Assembly: GCA_030710605.1 (NCBI GenBank)
Contig: CP092872.1
Span: 5,258,019-5,322,018 of the forward strand
DNA: 64,000 bases
From: Cordylochernes scorpioides
Taxonomy: Eukaryota; Arthropoda; Arachnida; Pseudoscorpiones; Chernetidae
Direction: 5' to 3'
Shown: positions 10,148 to 21,630 of the stretch, in pieces
Position numbering within the stretch: the stretch's first letter is position 1
Layout of the letters: each line of letters opens with the position of its first letter
Translations under genes and position numbers: made by a program
The notes under the pieces: model-generated
Told to the model about the DNA's origin: nothing
What the model saw: only the letters and a program-made list of their open reading frames with translations
Databases searched by the model: none

Positions 10148-10773
10148 TACACTCATGGACAAAACTTAAGGAAGTTGTACTTTTTAGCATGTATATCGGG
10201 ATTCAGACAATAACTCTATGAAAGATATTACAGTGAACTTTATTGAAGACACACGAGATAACCAATATACACTCATGGACAAACCTTAAGGAAGTTGTAC
10301 CTTTTAGCATGTATATCGGGATTCAGACAAGAACTCTATGAAAGATATTACAGTGAACTTTATTGAAGACACACGAGATAACCAATATACACTCATGGAC
10401 AAAACTTAAGGAAGTTGTACCTTTTAACATGTATATCGGGATTCAGACAATAACTCTGTGAAAGATATTACAGTGAACTTTATTAAAGACACACGAGATA
10501 ACCAATATACACTCATGGACAAAACTTAAGGAAGTTATACCTTTCAGCATGTATATCGGGATTGAGACAATACCTCTGAAAGATATAACAGTGACCTCTA
10601 TTGAAGACACACGAGATAACCAATATACACTCATGGACAAAACTTAAGGAAGTTGTACCTTTTAGCATGTATATCGGGATTCAGATAATAACTCTGTGAA
10701 ATATATTACAGTGAACTTCATTAAAGATACACATCAAAGACTTCCACTTCCTTGAGTTTTGTCCATGAGTGTA
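10148..10773 (+). mobile_element. Family H MITE with 118-bp tandem repeats, intact ends
   Basis: Left end TACACTCATGGACAAAACTT, right end inverted (AGTTTTGTCCATGAGTGTA). The inverted repeat runs about 29 bp with one mismatch. A TA dinucleotide flanks each side (10146-10147, 10774-10775), the target duplication of Tc1/mariner elements. Five units of 118-120 bp lie inside, each beginning with a full left end. The non-repeat right part is about 40-60 bp. This is the clearest copy of the family's structure. Confidence 0.85.
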
Positions 10774-10984
10774 TACAGCATGAAATTACGGTCGGATGAT
10801 ATTCCTGTACCAAAAAAGAATCTGCAAGCTTTCATTTGAAAATTCAAACAGATTTATACTTATCTATGCATGTGTTTTAATTGAAGTTTACGGTCAGAAA
10901 CAAAACAAAGCATAAAGTATCACCAATTGTACCACATATATATTTGTTGTTTGAAAAAGGTAAAATAAATAAAATCCAAGGTCA

Positions 10985-11155
10985 AGAATTTCTTTTAATT
11001 TTGATTTTGCAAGCTTTCGAGAAAATATCTGTGCTCTTTAACAGGCAAATACTTCTATGTACAATACAAAAATCATCTTGATATTGTACATAGATGTTTT
11101 TGCCCGTTGAAGAGCAGAAATTTTGCTCGAAAGATTGCAAAATCAAAATTAGAGA
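10985..11155. mobile_element. Foldback element with GAAAGCTTGC motif
   Basis: Arms TTTTGATTTTGCAAGCTTTC and its inverse near 11130-11155, with centre TATGTACAATAC...GTACATAGATG. On one strand it reads TTTGC, CTGTTAAA, GAG...CTC, GAAAGCTT, GCAAA, a hammerhead-like layout with a non-canonical core. The open frame 10881-11081 lies across the arm and is not a gene. Confidence 0.6.
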
Positions 11156-11269
11156 CACTCTTTACCTTATTTTTATTTATTTTTTTCTTTTTTAAATAAT
11201 ATCTAGATAACTATTGCTCACAAACTTGATGTTGTGTTGTGTTGTAATAGAACAACTATTAAAATAAAT

Positions 11270-11470
11270 TCCCATCCCTGGACACTTTTATTTTTCCGTT
11301 CATCATTACTCTTCACAATTCATCCTTTCATACTTTATCATTAAGGTTAGAAATAATCGTTATTTCTCCTTAAAATAAATTTCGATTTTTTATTCAGAAG
11401 AAACACATGCGGGATAATTTTCAAATGTCGTTCTAAAATTATAATCCGCATTATATTGTATTCAAATAAA
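11270..11470 (+). mobile_element. Family J half-element
   Basis: Starts at the tRNA T-arm end CCCATCCCTGGACAC and runs through CATTACTCTTCACAATTCAT and TTAAAATAAATTTCGATTTT to CCGCATTATATTGTATT. It equals one arm of the foldbacks at 46012-46377 and 58403-59051. Confidence 0.65.
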
Positions 11471-11589
11471 TGCTACCATTCACTTTAAAATAAACACCAA
11501 TAGATTCTGTCATTAAAATTTGTAAAATAAAATTTTGACAATATTTTTCTTATTATTAATATTATTAAATATTACCTTTACAGATCTTA

Positions 11590-11983
11590 CTAAAATTATA
11601 ATAATTATTGGATGAAAGGGCTTGGCTCATCAGTGGTAAACCATCTAAGCGGTTTCGTTAAATTAATCTCTAGACCACTCTACTGTTGTATTGGATTGAT
11701 TTTCTTATATATCCTGTATTTACTAAGGAAGAGCTTAGAGGTATTTAAGGAACCTATGGACAAATGCTTATAGGTCTGTAGAGGTACATATATATAATTA
11801 CAAGTAATTGCATCGAGCAATGCTCTTCTTTAAATATTATTTCATTTTAAAGCCATTATTAGGTAATAACAAATATAATTTCAATTGACCATTATCGTTA
11901 AAATTCGTAAGATTATTTTGTCAATTTATTTATTGTGATATTTATTATTATATATTACCTCTACAGACCTTACTGCAATAATA
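11590..11983 (-). mobile_element. Family A long-form element
   Basis: Contains GGGCTTGGCTCATCAGTGGT, AAGCGGTTTCG, TGTATTGGATTGATT, CTATGGACAAATGCTTATAG and ATTGCATCGAGCAATGCTCT, all shared with 57195-57530. On the minus strand the CTGATGAGCCAA and GAAACCGCT pieces of the A-type motif are kept, but stem II no longer pairs. With 12353-12600 it forms a large interrupted inverted repeat. Confidence 0.65.
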
Positions 11984-12352
11984 CCTATATATATAAAAGT
12001 CAGTGTATGTGTGTATATTTGTTGGCTATACACGTCCACAATACGTAACTAATCTGACTGATATTTTAAGAGTATATAGAGTAGAATCTTGTAAAACTTA
12101 TAGTGAAAATTTCAGGTCTCTGTCCCGAATATTTGTCGAGTTTTTGCAAATTTGCCCTTTCGCTCGCGAGCAGCGCCTCTAGCGGTGACGAAGGGAGGTA
12201 ATATCAGCTGACCTAATGTACATGTAAAGTTTGGAGCGGGAAGTTTCACAAGAGTGACATCCACGGCGCCAATTTATAATTTTAACGAATAGTATTTGAA
12301 TAAAAACATTTAATCGGTTAAAAACCGGACGTTGCCTGGGTCATTCGGCTAG
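11984..12352 (+). mobile_element. Non-autonomous Helitron, copy 1
   Basis: Shares with 34040-34412 the 5' end CTATATATATAAA, the internal GAGCAGCGCCTCTAGCGGTG and GTGACATCCACGGCGCC, and a 3' end with a GC hairpin (here decayed, CCGGACGTTGCCTGGG) and terminal CTAG. There is no target duplication. Both features are typical of Helitrons. The 5' TC is changed to CC. No Rep/helicase coding sequence. Confidence 0.8.
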
Positions 12353-12600
12353 TATAAAATATAAGATGTAAGATTGTATGCGTGTCTACAGACCTATAAG
12401 CTTTTATGTCCATAGGTTCACTAAACACTCTTAAGCTGCCTTTATTATTAAATACAAGGTATATTATAAATTCAATCTAATACAGCAATAAAGCGGTCTG
12501 GAGATTCATTTTGCACACCACTGAGAGAGTTCACCACTGATGAACCAAGCCCTTTCATCTAATAATTTTCATAATATCAGTTAGGTCTATGTGTAGAGAT
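12353..12600 (+). mobile_element. Family A long-form element, opposite arm
   Basis: Reverse of the family A long form: CTACAGACCTATAAGC, CAATCTAATACAG, AAGCGGTCTGGAGATT, GTTCACCACTGATGAACC. The stem III strand and cleavage C are kept (AGCGGTC at 12492). The GAAA strand is lost (GCACACCACT). Confidence 0.6.
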
Positions 12601-12686
12601 AATATTTGATAAATATTTATCACAAGAAACACATTTTCATGAAGAATTTCATTACAATATTTAAGGATAGATGGCAATTGAAATTA

Positions 12687-13555
12687 TACACTCATGGACA
12701 AAAATAAAGATGTGTAAAGTGTTTGATATCGCCGTCGTTTGTTCTTTTTGAAGGAGAAGGCAAAATGTTGTTCAAACATTAGGTATATTGTTTATCCTCA
12801 ATAAAGGTCACTGTAATATCTTTCAGAGTTATTGTCTAAATACCGATATAATGCTAAAAGATACAACTTCCTGAAGTTTTGTCCATGAGTGTATATTGGT
12901 TATCTCGTGTATCTTCAATAAAGGTCATTGTAATATCTTTCATAGTTATTGTCTGAATCCCGGTATACATGCTAAAAGATACAACTTCCTTTAGTTTTGT
13001 CCATGAGTGTATATTGGTTATCTCGTGTGTCTTCAATAAAGGCCACTGTAATATCTTTCAAAGTTATTGTCTGAATCCCGATATACATGGTAAAAGGTAC
13101 AACTTCCTTAAGTTTTGTCCATGAGTGTATATTGGTAATCTCGTGTGTCTTCAATAAAGGTCACTGTAATATCTTTCAGAGTTATTGTCTGAATCCCGAT
13201 ATATACATAGTGAAAGGTACAACTTCCTTAAGTTTTGTCCATGAGTGTATATTGGTAATCTCGTGTGTCTTCAATAAAGGTCACTGTAATATCTTTCAGA
13301 GTTATTGTCTGAATCCCGATATATACATAGTGAAAGGTACAACTTCCTTAAGTTTTGTCCATGAGTGTATATTGGTAATCTCGTGTGTCTTCAATAGAGG
13401 TCACTGTGATATCTTAGGTTTTGTACATGAGTGTATATTGGTCATCTCGTTTGTCTTCAATAAAGGTCACTGTACTATCTTTCAGAGTTATTGTCTGAAT
13501 CCCGATATATACATAGTGAAAGGTACAACTTCCTTAAGTTTTGTCTATGAGTGTA
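12687..13555 (-). mobile_element. Family H MITE, 118-bp array in reverse
   Basis: Left end TACACTCATGGACAAAAATA, a unique stretch to about 12800, then roughly six reversed units (ATAAAGGTCACTGTAATATC, GTTTTGTCCATGAGTGTATA), ending at GAGTGTA. Some neighbouring units are nearly identical. The 157-residue open frame at 13087-13560 is three copies of the same unit read through and is not a protein gene. Confidence 0.75.
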
Positions 13556-13724
13556 TGTAAATTTACATTCTGACATCTAATCGCTCTCCCTTCAAACTGA
13601 CAAACTAACAACCATAATTTTCTCAATATTTTTCCATGACAATAAGAATATAACACGAAGCCTTTTATATGAAAAATTATTAATTGATATAAATCGCCTG
13701 ATAATAAATTAATTAATATAACAC

Positions 13725-13890
13725 AGGTTCCTCTGGGGATGAGTTTTTTTTTATATTTATTACTGCAATCTCAAGCTTTCGCGTATCTCTGCCCTGCTAC
13801 AAAAGTACATAAAGGACAGAGATACCCGAAAGTTCTATTTTGCAGTAATAAAAATGAGAATAAAGTCATCTCCAGAAACCTGTTGTATTT
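13725..13890. mobile_element. Short foldback element
   Basis: The left arm (CAGGTTCCTCTGGGGATGA, TTATTACTGCAATCTCAAGC, CGCGTATCTCTGCCCTG) is mirrored at the right (GGACAGAGATACCCGAAAG, TTTTGCAGTAATAAAAATGA, CATCTCCAGAAACCTG). No coding sequence. It shares the CGAAAG-next-to-hairpin feature with 10985-11155 and 37662-38233. Confidence 0.65.
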
Positions 13891-14710
13891 TTTAATAATA
13901 AGTATTGTTATAAATAGTTTCATTACGCCTAGATAGCTGAAACGCTAATGTAGAATAATACTATCGAATATGAACCACAAGCAACACCCCCATTTTACAT
14001 ATATGATTTGCATAGAAGGAGTATGTAACGAAGGTGAAGGAATTGATGAGGAATATTGGAGAAAGGATCGATATCCCAGATTGACGGAAAATCTCTTTTA
14101 ATTAGCTTTAACACACCATAGTCTTCGCCTGAACTTATAGCCGATATATCGGAGGTAAGTTCAGGTTTGGAGCTCCATTATATCTCTTCAAAGTGCAATA
14201 AAAACTGTCTGAATAAATATGTTATTCTATGTTGATTTGTAGCCGATTATATTTTAACGAATCTGCCTATCTTTCGCGTATCTATTTTAAAAATACGTAG
14301 AAGATTAATGTTTTAGGAAAATGATATAGAATTTATAATAATGAGAAACCAAATTTCAGTTAGAAGAGACGTTTTTGCTATAAAACATGCCTTCATTGTC
14401 TCTGTATTGAAGAAAAATCATGTCAGTGAATAAGGCAAATGTCTTGAGCTGACAATTTTACACACACACACAGGCGCTTACAGAGATGAATTCAATTTAA
14501 TTTATTTGAAGAGCTCTCTCTCTCTCTCTTATCTGTCTGGAAACTTGATATATCCATCTCTTAATATTGAAAGAAAGGATTATATTTTTTTGTAGCCCAA
14601 ATGTCGTTTAGACCTATTTAGAAGGCTTAAATGTAGATCGTGTTTGTTCACCTTTTCCCTCGTTAGTAGCATGACCGTTATTGAAATGACAAAAATAACC
14701 TGCCTCCCTA
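13891..14710. other. No gene seen; one small palindrome
   Basis: AT-rich. At about 14130-14163 CTGAACTTATAGCCGATA-TATCGGAGGTAAGTTCAG is a short hairpin. Microsatellite-like CACACACA and CTCTCTCTCT runs occur near 14461 and 14516. Confidence 0.5.
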
Positions 14711-15682
14711 GGACGCAATTTCAATAGTGACAGATACAATCAGGGTGGTGTGCTATGAAATAATTTAAACAATGGCATATCACTAAGGTGGTTATGACAT
14801 GATATAAACAATGAAAGATACAACTAGGTTCACTAGAACACATTCAACAATGGCAGATAGAGTTAGGACTCAATTTCAACAATGGAAGATACAGCTCGGG
14901 TCGCTAAGACCATTCAACAATGGCAGATACAGCTAGGGTCGCAAGGACACAATCTCAACAATGGCAAATACAACTAGGTTGCTAGGACACATTCAACAAT
15001 GGCAGATACATCTAGGGTCGCAAGGACACAATCTCAACAATGGCAAATACAACTAGGTTGCTAGGACACATTCAACAATGGCAGATACAGCTAGGGTCGC
15101 TAGGACACAATCTCAACAATGACAGATACAGCTCGGGTCGCTAAGACCATTCAACAATGGCAGTAACAGCTAGGGTCGCTAGGATACAATCTCAACAATG
15201 GCAGATACAGCTAGGGTCGTAGGACACATTCAACAATGGCAGATACAGCTTGGTTCGCTAGGACACATTCAACATTGGCAAATACAGCTAGGGTCGCTAG
15301 GACACAATCCCAACAATTGCAGATACAACTAGGGTCGCTAGGACACAATCCCAACAATGGCAGATACAGCTTGGGTCGCTAGGACACATTCAACAATGGC
15401 AGATACAGCTAGGGTCGCTAGGACACATTCAACAATGGCAGATACAGCTAGGGTCGCTAGGACACATTCAACAATGGCAGATACAGCTAGGGTCGCTAGG
15501 ACACAATCCCAACAATCGCAGATACAGCTAGGGTCGCTAGGACACAATCCCAACAATGACAGATACAGCTAGGGTCGCTAGGACACAATCCCAACAATGG
15601 CAGATACAACTAGGGTCGCTAGGACACATTTAACAATGGCAGATACAACTAGGGTCGCTAGGACACATTCAACAATGGAAGA
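14711..15682. repeat. 39/41-bp minisatellite, block 1
   Basis: Units AACAATGGCAGATACAGCTA-GGGTCGCTAGGACACATTC (39 bp) and a 41-bp form ending ACACAATCCC. The first few units are degenerate and later ones more uniform. Runs of the 39-bp form (13 codons) give spurious open frames on both strands. Confidence 0.9.
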
Positions 15683-15926
15683 TGTGAGTAACTCAGGCGA
15701 AACCAGGTAATGCATTTTGTTGGAAGAAAATAAAAAGGTATGAATAAAAAAATACTTATGAATACTACACTAAATATGCGTTCGATGCAATATTTGATAT
15801 TCATTTGACCTCTTCATCTGGTTCCCGAAAATAATTATAATTGAATCGAATATGGCAACCTCTATTTTCAAAATTAAATAATGGTGTCAAAATAGAGTCC
15901 TTAATATCTTCACCTATTCTGATAAA
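15683..15926. repeat. Spacer of the duplicated block, copy 1
   Basis: GATGTGAGTAACTCAGGCGA through TATTCTGATAAA. It is nearly the same as 17606-17851, showing that minisatellite, spacer and 118-bp array were duplicated together. Confidence 0.85.
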
Positions 15927-16160
15927 TACACTTATGGACAAAACTTAAGGAAGTTGTACCTTTTAACATGTATATCGGGACAATAACTCTGAAAGATATT
16001 ACAGTGACCTTTATTGAAGACACACGAGATAACCAATATACACTCATGGACAAAACTTAAGGAAGTTGGTACCTTTTAACATGTATATCGGGAATCTGAC
16101 AATAACTCTGAAAGATATTACAGTGACCTTTATTGAGGACACACGAGATAACCAATATAC
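15927..16160 (+). repeat. 118-bp (family H) array, truncated, copy 1
   Basis: Two units, then a break inside the third start at TATACAC, where the next 39/41-bp array begins (TAGGGTCGC). It lacks the inverted right end present in the second copy. Confidence 0.85.
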
Positions 16161-17605
16161 ACTAGGGTCGCTAGGACACAATCCCAACAATAGCAGATAC
16201 AACTAGGGTCGCTAGGACACATTCAACAATGGCAGATACAACTAGGGTCGCTAGGACACATTCAACAATGGCAGATACAACTAGGGTCGCTAGGACACAT
16301 TCAACAATGGCAGATACAGCTAGGGTCGCTAGGACACAATCCCAACAATAGCAGATACAACTAGGGTCGCTAGGACACAATACCAACAATAGCAGATACA
16401 ACTAGGGTCGCTAGGACACATTCAACAATGGCAGATACAACTAGGGTCGCTAGGACACATTCAACAAAAACAGATACAGCTAGGGTCGCTAGGACACAAT
16501 CCCAACAATAGCAGATACAACTAGGGTCGCTAGGACACATTCAACAATGGCAAATACAACTAGGGTCGCTAGGACACAGTCCCAACAATGGCAGATACAG
16601 CTAGGGTCGCTAGGACACATTCAACAATAGCAGATACAGCTAGGGTCGCTATGACACATTCAACAATTGCAGATATAACTAGGGTCGCTAGGACACATTC
16701 AACAATGGCAAATACAGCTAGAGTCGCTAGGACACAATCCCAACCATGGCAGATACAGCTAGGGTCGCTAGGACACAATCCCAACCATGGCAGATACAGC
16801 TAGGGTCGCTAGGACACATTTAACAAAGGCAGATACAGCTAGGGTCGCTAGGACACATTCAACAATTGCAGATATAACTAGGGTCGCAAGGACACATTCA
16901 ACAATGGCAAATACAGCTAGGGTCGCTAGGACACAATCCCAACCATGGCAGATACAGCTAGGGTCGCTAGGACACATTTAACAATGGCAGATACAGCTAG
17001 GGTCGCTAGGACACAATCTCAACAATGGCAGATACATCTAGGGTCGCTAGAACACAATCCCAACAATGGCAGATACAGCTAGGGTCGCTAGAACACAATC
17101 CCAACAATGGCAGATACATCTAGGGTCGCTAGAACACAATCCCAACAATGGCAGATACAGCTAGGGTCGCTAGAACATGATCCCAACAATGGCAAATACA
17201 GCTAGGGTCGCTAGAACACAATCCCAACAATGGCAGATACAGCTAGGGTCGCTAGGACACAATCCCAACAAGGGCAGATACAGCTAGGGTCGCTAGGACA
17301 CAATCCCAACAATGGAAGATACAGCTAGGGTCGCTAAGACACAATCCCAACAATAACAGATACAGCTAGGGTCACTAGGACACAATCCCAACAATGGGAG
17401 ATACAGCTAGGGTCGCTAGGACACAATCCCAACAATGGGAGATACAGCTAGGGTCGCTAGGACACAATCCCAACAATGGGAGATACAGCTAGGGTCGCTA
17501 GGACACAATCCCAACAATGGCAGATACAGCTAGGGTAGCTAGGACACAATCCCAACAATGGCAGATACAGATAGGGTCGCTAGGACACAATCCCAACAAT
17601 GGCAG
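16161..17605. repeat. 39/41-bp minisatellite, block 2
   Basis: About 36 units. The first half mixes 39- and 41-bp units; the second half is almost all the 41-bp form with variants CATCTAGG and GGGAGATAC in neighbouring units, suggesting local spread of variants. Confidence 0.9.
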
Positions 17606-17851
17606 ATGTGAGTAACTCAGGCGAAACCAAGTAATGCATTTTGTTGGAAGAAAATAAAAAGGTATAAATAAAAAATTCCTTATGAATACAACACTAAATA
17701 TGCGTGAGATGCAAAATTTGATATTCATTTGACCTGTTCATCTGGTTCCCGAAAAAAATTATATTCAAATCGAATATGGCAACCTCTATTTTCAAGATAA
17801 AAAAAATGGTGTCAAAATAGAATCCATAATATATTCACTTATCCTGATAAA
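17606..17851. repeat. Spacer of the duplicated block, copy 2
   Basis: Partner of 15683-15926. Differences are scattered substitutions and short poly-A length changes. Confidence 0.85.
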
Positions 17852-18875
17852 TACACTCATAGACAAAACACAAGGAAGTTATACCTTTTAGCATGTATAT
17901 CAGGATTCAGACAATAACTCTGAAAGATATTACAGTGACCTTTATTGAAGACACACGAGATAACCAATATACACTCAGGGACAAAACTTAAGGAAGTTGT
18001 ACCTTTTAACATGTATATCAGGATTCAGACAATAACTCTGAAAGATATTACAGCGACCTTTATTGAAGACACACGAGATAAACAATATGCACTCATGGAC
18101 AAAACTTAAGGTAGTTGTACCTTTTAACATGTATATCGGGACAATAACTCTGAAAGATATTACAGTGACCTTTATTGAAGACACACGAGATAACCAATAT
18201 ACACTCATGGACAAAACTTAAGGAAGTTGTACCTTTTAACATGTATATCGGGACAATAACTCTGAAAGATATTACAGTGACCTTTATTGAAGACACACGA
18301 GATAACCAATATACACTCATGGACAAAACTTAAGGAAGTTGTACCTTTTAACATGTATATCGGGAATCAGACAATAACTCTGAAAGATATTACAGTGACC
18401 TTTATTGAAGACACACGAGATAACCAATATACACTCATGGACAAAACTTAAGGAAGTTGTACCTTTTAGCATGTATATCTGGATTGAGACAATAACTCTG
18501 AAAGATATTACAGTGACCTTTTTTGAAGACACACGAAATAACCAATATACACTCATGGACAATACTTAAGGAAGTTGTACCTTTTAGCATGTATATCTGG
18601 ATTGAGACAATAACTCTGAAAGATATTACAGTGACCTTTATTGAAGACACACGAGATAACCAATATACACTCATGGACAAAACTTAAGGAAGTTGAACCT
18701 TTATCGGGATTCAGACAAAAACTCTGAAAGATATTACAGTAACCTTTATTGAAGACACTCGAGATAACTAAGTATGAACAGGTTTATCTCTGTCTCTCCT
18801 TCAAAAACAAAACAAAAACAAATTAAAGAGACTACATCAAAGAATTTCCACTTACTTAAATTTTGTCCATTAGTA
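17852..18875 (+). mobile_element. Family H MITE, eight-unit 118-bp array
   Basis: Starts TACACTCATAGACAAAACA and ends in the decayed inverted end AAATTTTGTCCATTAGTA. Units differ mainly by a 4-6-bp deletion (TATATCGGGACAATAAC) shared by neighbouring units. Confidence 0.8.
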
Positions 18876-20049
18876 TAAATAAATCAAAAAATATATATAA
18901 ATCACTAATGGACTATCCAATCTTTCAATCTAATATATATAAACTATACATACCATATTACATAAATCTATAGTATACCTCAAATTTTCTCATCATTAGC
19001 TCCAATTGGAATAATAAGTAAAAAATACATTAGTATCAATAACCTCTCAACCTATAATATATAAATATTATTTATTTTCAATTAACTCCTCTTAGAAACA
19101 AACAGAGAAACTAGAAAAAGAACATCTGAAATACCAATTTAAAAGGTCCATTCCGAAAACGCAATTATAAGCTAAAATTCTAATTGAAAATTTTCTTCTT
19201 TTAACATTTTTCCATAATGAGCAAAGATAAATAATTAATTTCTCTCTATATATATAAATTAAAGGAATAAACTATAAAATTTCAAATCATTTTAATATTC
19301 CGAATAAATATTTTTATATTCTATGATAAAAATATTAATATTTGACCAATTTTATCGTTTCTATAATGCGAAATGGATTCAGAGATGCGCAGAAGCATCT
19401 AGAGAATATTTCAAATAACTAACTGATTCCTATGGATCAGAAATGCTGGCAAAACAATTTCAACCATGGGACCCACATTATTTATGACGTAACCAAATGT
19501 AACATGGTATTTAATGGGAAGTATAATGGAGGTAACATCATCAAAACCTTTATTGCCTCGAAGCGGCCAATAATGATTTCTTAAAAATTTCACCCTCACT
19601 TAATTACTGCAAAGTCATCCATCAAGGAATGATGTCTCTTCAATTCTTTTTCTCAGTCCTAGTGACCTTTTCCTTTCTTGATTTTTTTTTGTCTTTATCG
19701 CTTACTTACAGTCTGTTCTTGTTTCAATCATAAGGATTCTGAGCAGGTGTAACGCTATATAATGCCATATTGTCTTTTTTTTAGTATTTCCAGAGTACAA
19801 AAGAGAAGATATTCTATAATAATGGACGTTTAAGGAATCTAATCAAGCTATTATCATTTTTTCATAATCTAAAATGCAATAGAAAGGCGAACTCTTTGCA
19901 ATTACAGATTAGTAATGCTATATTAGCATTTTTTTCTAATTCGGTATTCAATAGAAAAAAATAATATTCACCTATTATTGAAGATCATATCTTGGTTGGA
20001 CGTTGATTTGGTAAAAAAACACAGCCCCATTAACCAATTATTTATTTAA
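18876..20049. other. AT-rich sequence, no feature seen
   Basis: No motif, repeat match or RNA gene seen. The 62-residue minus frame at 19411-19599 has no recognisable domain. Confidence 0.5.
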
Positions 20050-20240
20050 TTCATAGTGTAATGCATTAGCGCGCCATCGGTTATCAATATTCGAAACTAC
20101 TAGAGACGTGTATGATTCTTTTAAAATTAATTTGTCCATTGCAGTAAGGAAAGTAGAAATTATTTTATTTTTAAAGAATCATAGGCGTCTATAATAGTTT
20201 CGAAATCATAATGTATCGGTGACTCTTTGTTACTCTGAGG
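20050..20240. mobile_element. Family A mini-foldback
   Basis: GCGCGCCATCGGTTATC, then CGAAACTACTAGAGACGTG and its inverse GCGTCTATAATAGTTTCG. The centre is CCATTGCAGTAAGG. The whole A core with the hammerhead motif is missing, so only the arms remain. Confidence 0.65.
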
Positions 20241-20812
20241 GGAGTGTGATTAACATAGAAGTAATTCATCTTTCTGAAACCTGGAATAAAGAGATGCCTC
20301 TTTTGGGTAATGCATATCTTCATCCATCAAATTCATGTTATATTAGTAATGTTATTTTCATTTTTGAATCTTCCATAATATGTAAATAAGTTAAAGGCAT
20401 CAAAGATAGTTTGCGCAATATAAATTCAATTTGAATACCCTTTGTATGATTATATATGCAATATAGAGGTAAACCGCTAGTTATTCACAGATATGCATTA
20501 ATATAATGGCCATATTGGACTAGACAAGATTTATGTTACGTCTATCAACCGTCTTTGCAAAAGAAAAAGACTAAATGTACGCGAAACTGCTCAGACATTT
20601 AAGAATGACTACACAGCCAGTAAATTCCACCCACCATTGCACCTACCCAGTATTCTTCCATGCTGTGAGAACGGATTCACGCTCGTGCACAGAGCGCGGT
20701 TTTCCAGATCATCCGTGCTCTTTTTTTGTATCCTGACTTCCGTGACCAGCCAACCTACGAATATATCTGAAGTATACTCCTATTGGTCAAGATGATGTTT
20801 AAGTATTCCTTA

Positions 20813-20987
20813 AAAAGGTATACACCGATAAAATAAATTGCAAAAAGTTTCTTTATTTTAAATAAAAAATATAATATAAATATAAAATATATAATTATAT
20901 CATATTTTCTATAAATTTATTATATTTTTCATTTAAAATAAAGAAACTCTTTTTGGAATTAATTTTATCGGTGTATACCTTTTTAAT
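20813..20987. mobile_element. AT-rich foldback / MITE
   Basis: AAAAAGGTATACACCGATAA at the left is mirrored by TTATCGGTGTATACCTTTTT at the right, and TTTCTTTATTTTAAAT by ATTTAAAATAAAGAAA. Arms are about 55 bp. Family unknown. Confidence 0.7.
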
Positions 20988-21084
20988 CTCCATTGCAATT
21001 ATTCTACAATCTAAGTATTTCTTATTGAGTTTTGTCTGACCCAAACTATACTCCATATGTCCCCTTCTATTCATTCTTGTAATC

Positions 21085-21087
<3 letters not shown>

Positions 21088-21134
<47 letters not shown>
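21088..21134. repeat. (AT)n microsatellite
   Basis: Uninterrupted alternating AT run. Confidence 0.95.
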
Positions 21135-21139
<5 letters not shown>

Positions 21140-21630
21140 GATATTTCAATAAACACTAGAATTTCATAAGTACCATAATAATAAAAGTACAACAGACCCA
21201 AAATGCAGATACAATTCAACCCCTCTCTCATTCCATCATGTAATCACAAATAAGATAATGAAGTTTGATTGAGAGTCAGCCGCGCCCGAGATCCGGTCCT
21301 ATTACAGAATTAGTTTGCTTTACTTTCACCTCCCCTGGCCAACAACAAACGGATCGACAATTCATCTTTACTTCTCATGTAGATCACACCCTCCCGGACC
21401 TTGTCCGCTTATTCGGCGCTGGTCTCTCTCTCTGAGGTGACATCCAACCTGTCTCTTCATTTTGTGTTACTCTTTGACGCCTGAAACAACGGGCCCCACG
21501 ACTGCACCAATCTGTATCTACATCTGCCAACGATTTAGAATACTTATAGGTATCTCAAAATAGAGAGAAATCCATTTATAAATCTTTATTTAAAAAATGC
21601 ATATCTGTGATAAGGTCCTGTCGACTTATC
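21135..21630. other. No gene seen
   Basis: Moderate GC content between 21240 and 21510 without a recognisable frame. At 21605-21630 a partial repeat of the LTR end (TGTGATAAGGTCCTGTCGAC) precedes the family G copy. Confidence 0.5.

Noticed and set aside
13087..13560. 157-residue ORF
   Set aside because: Copies of the 118-bp family H unit; the same sequence occurs as non-coding arrays elsewhere in the window.
15338..16981. Frames of 64-76 residues on both strands
   Set aside because: 39-bp minisatellite units (13 codons) read through.
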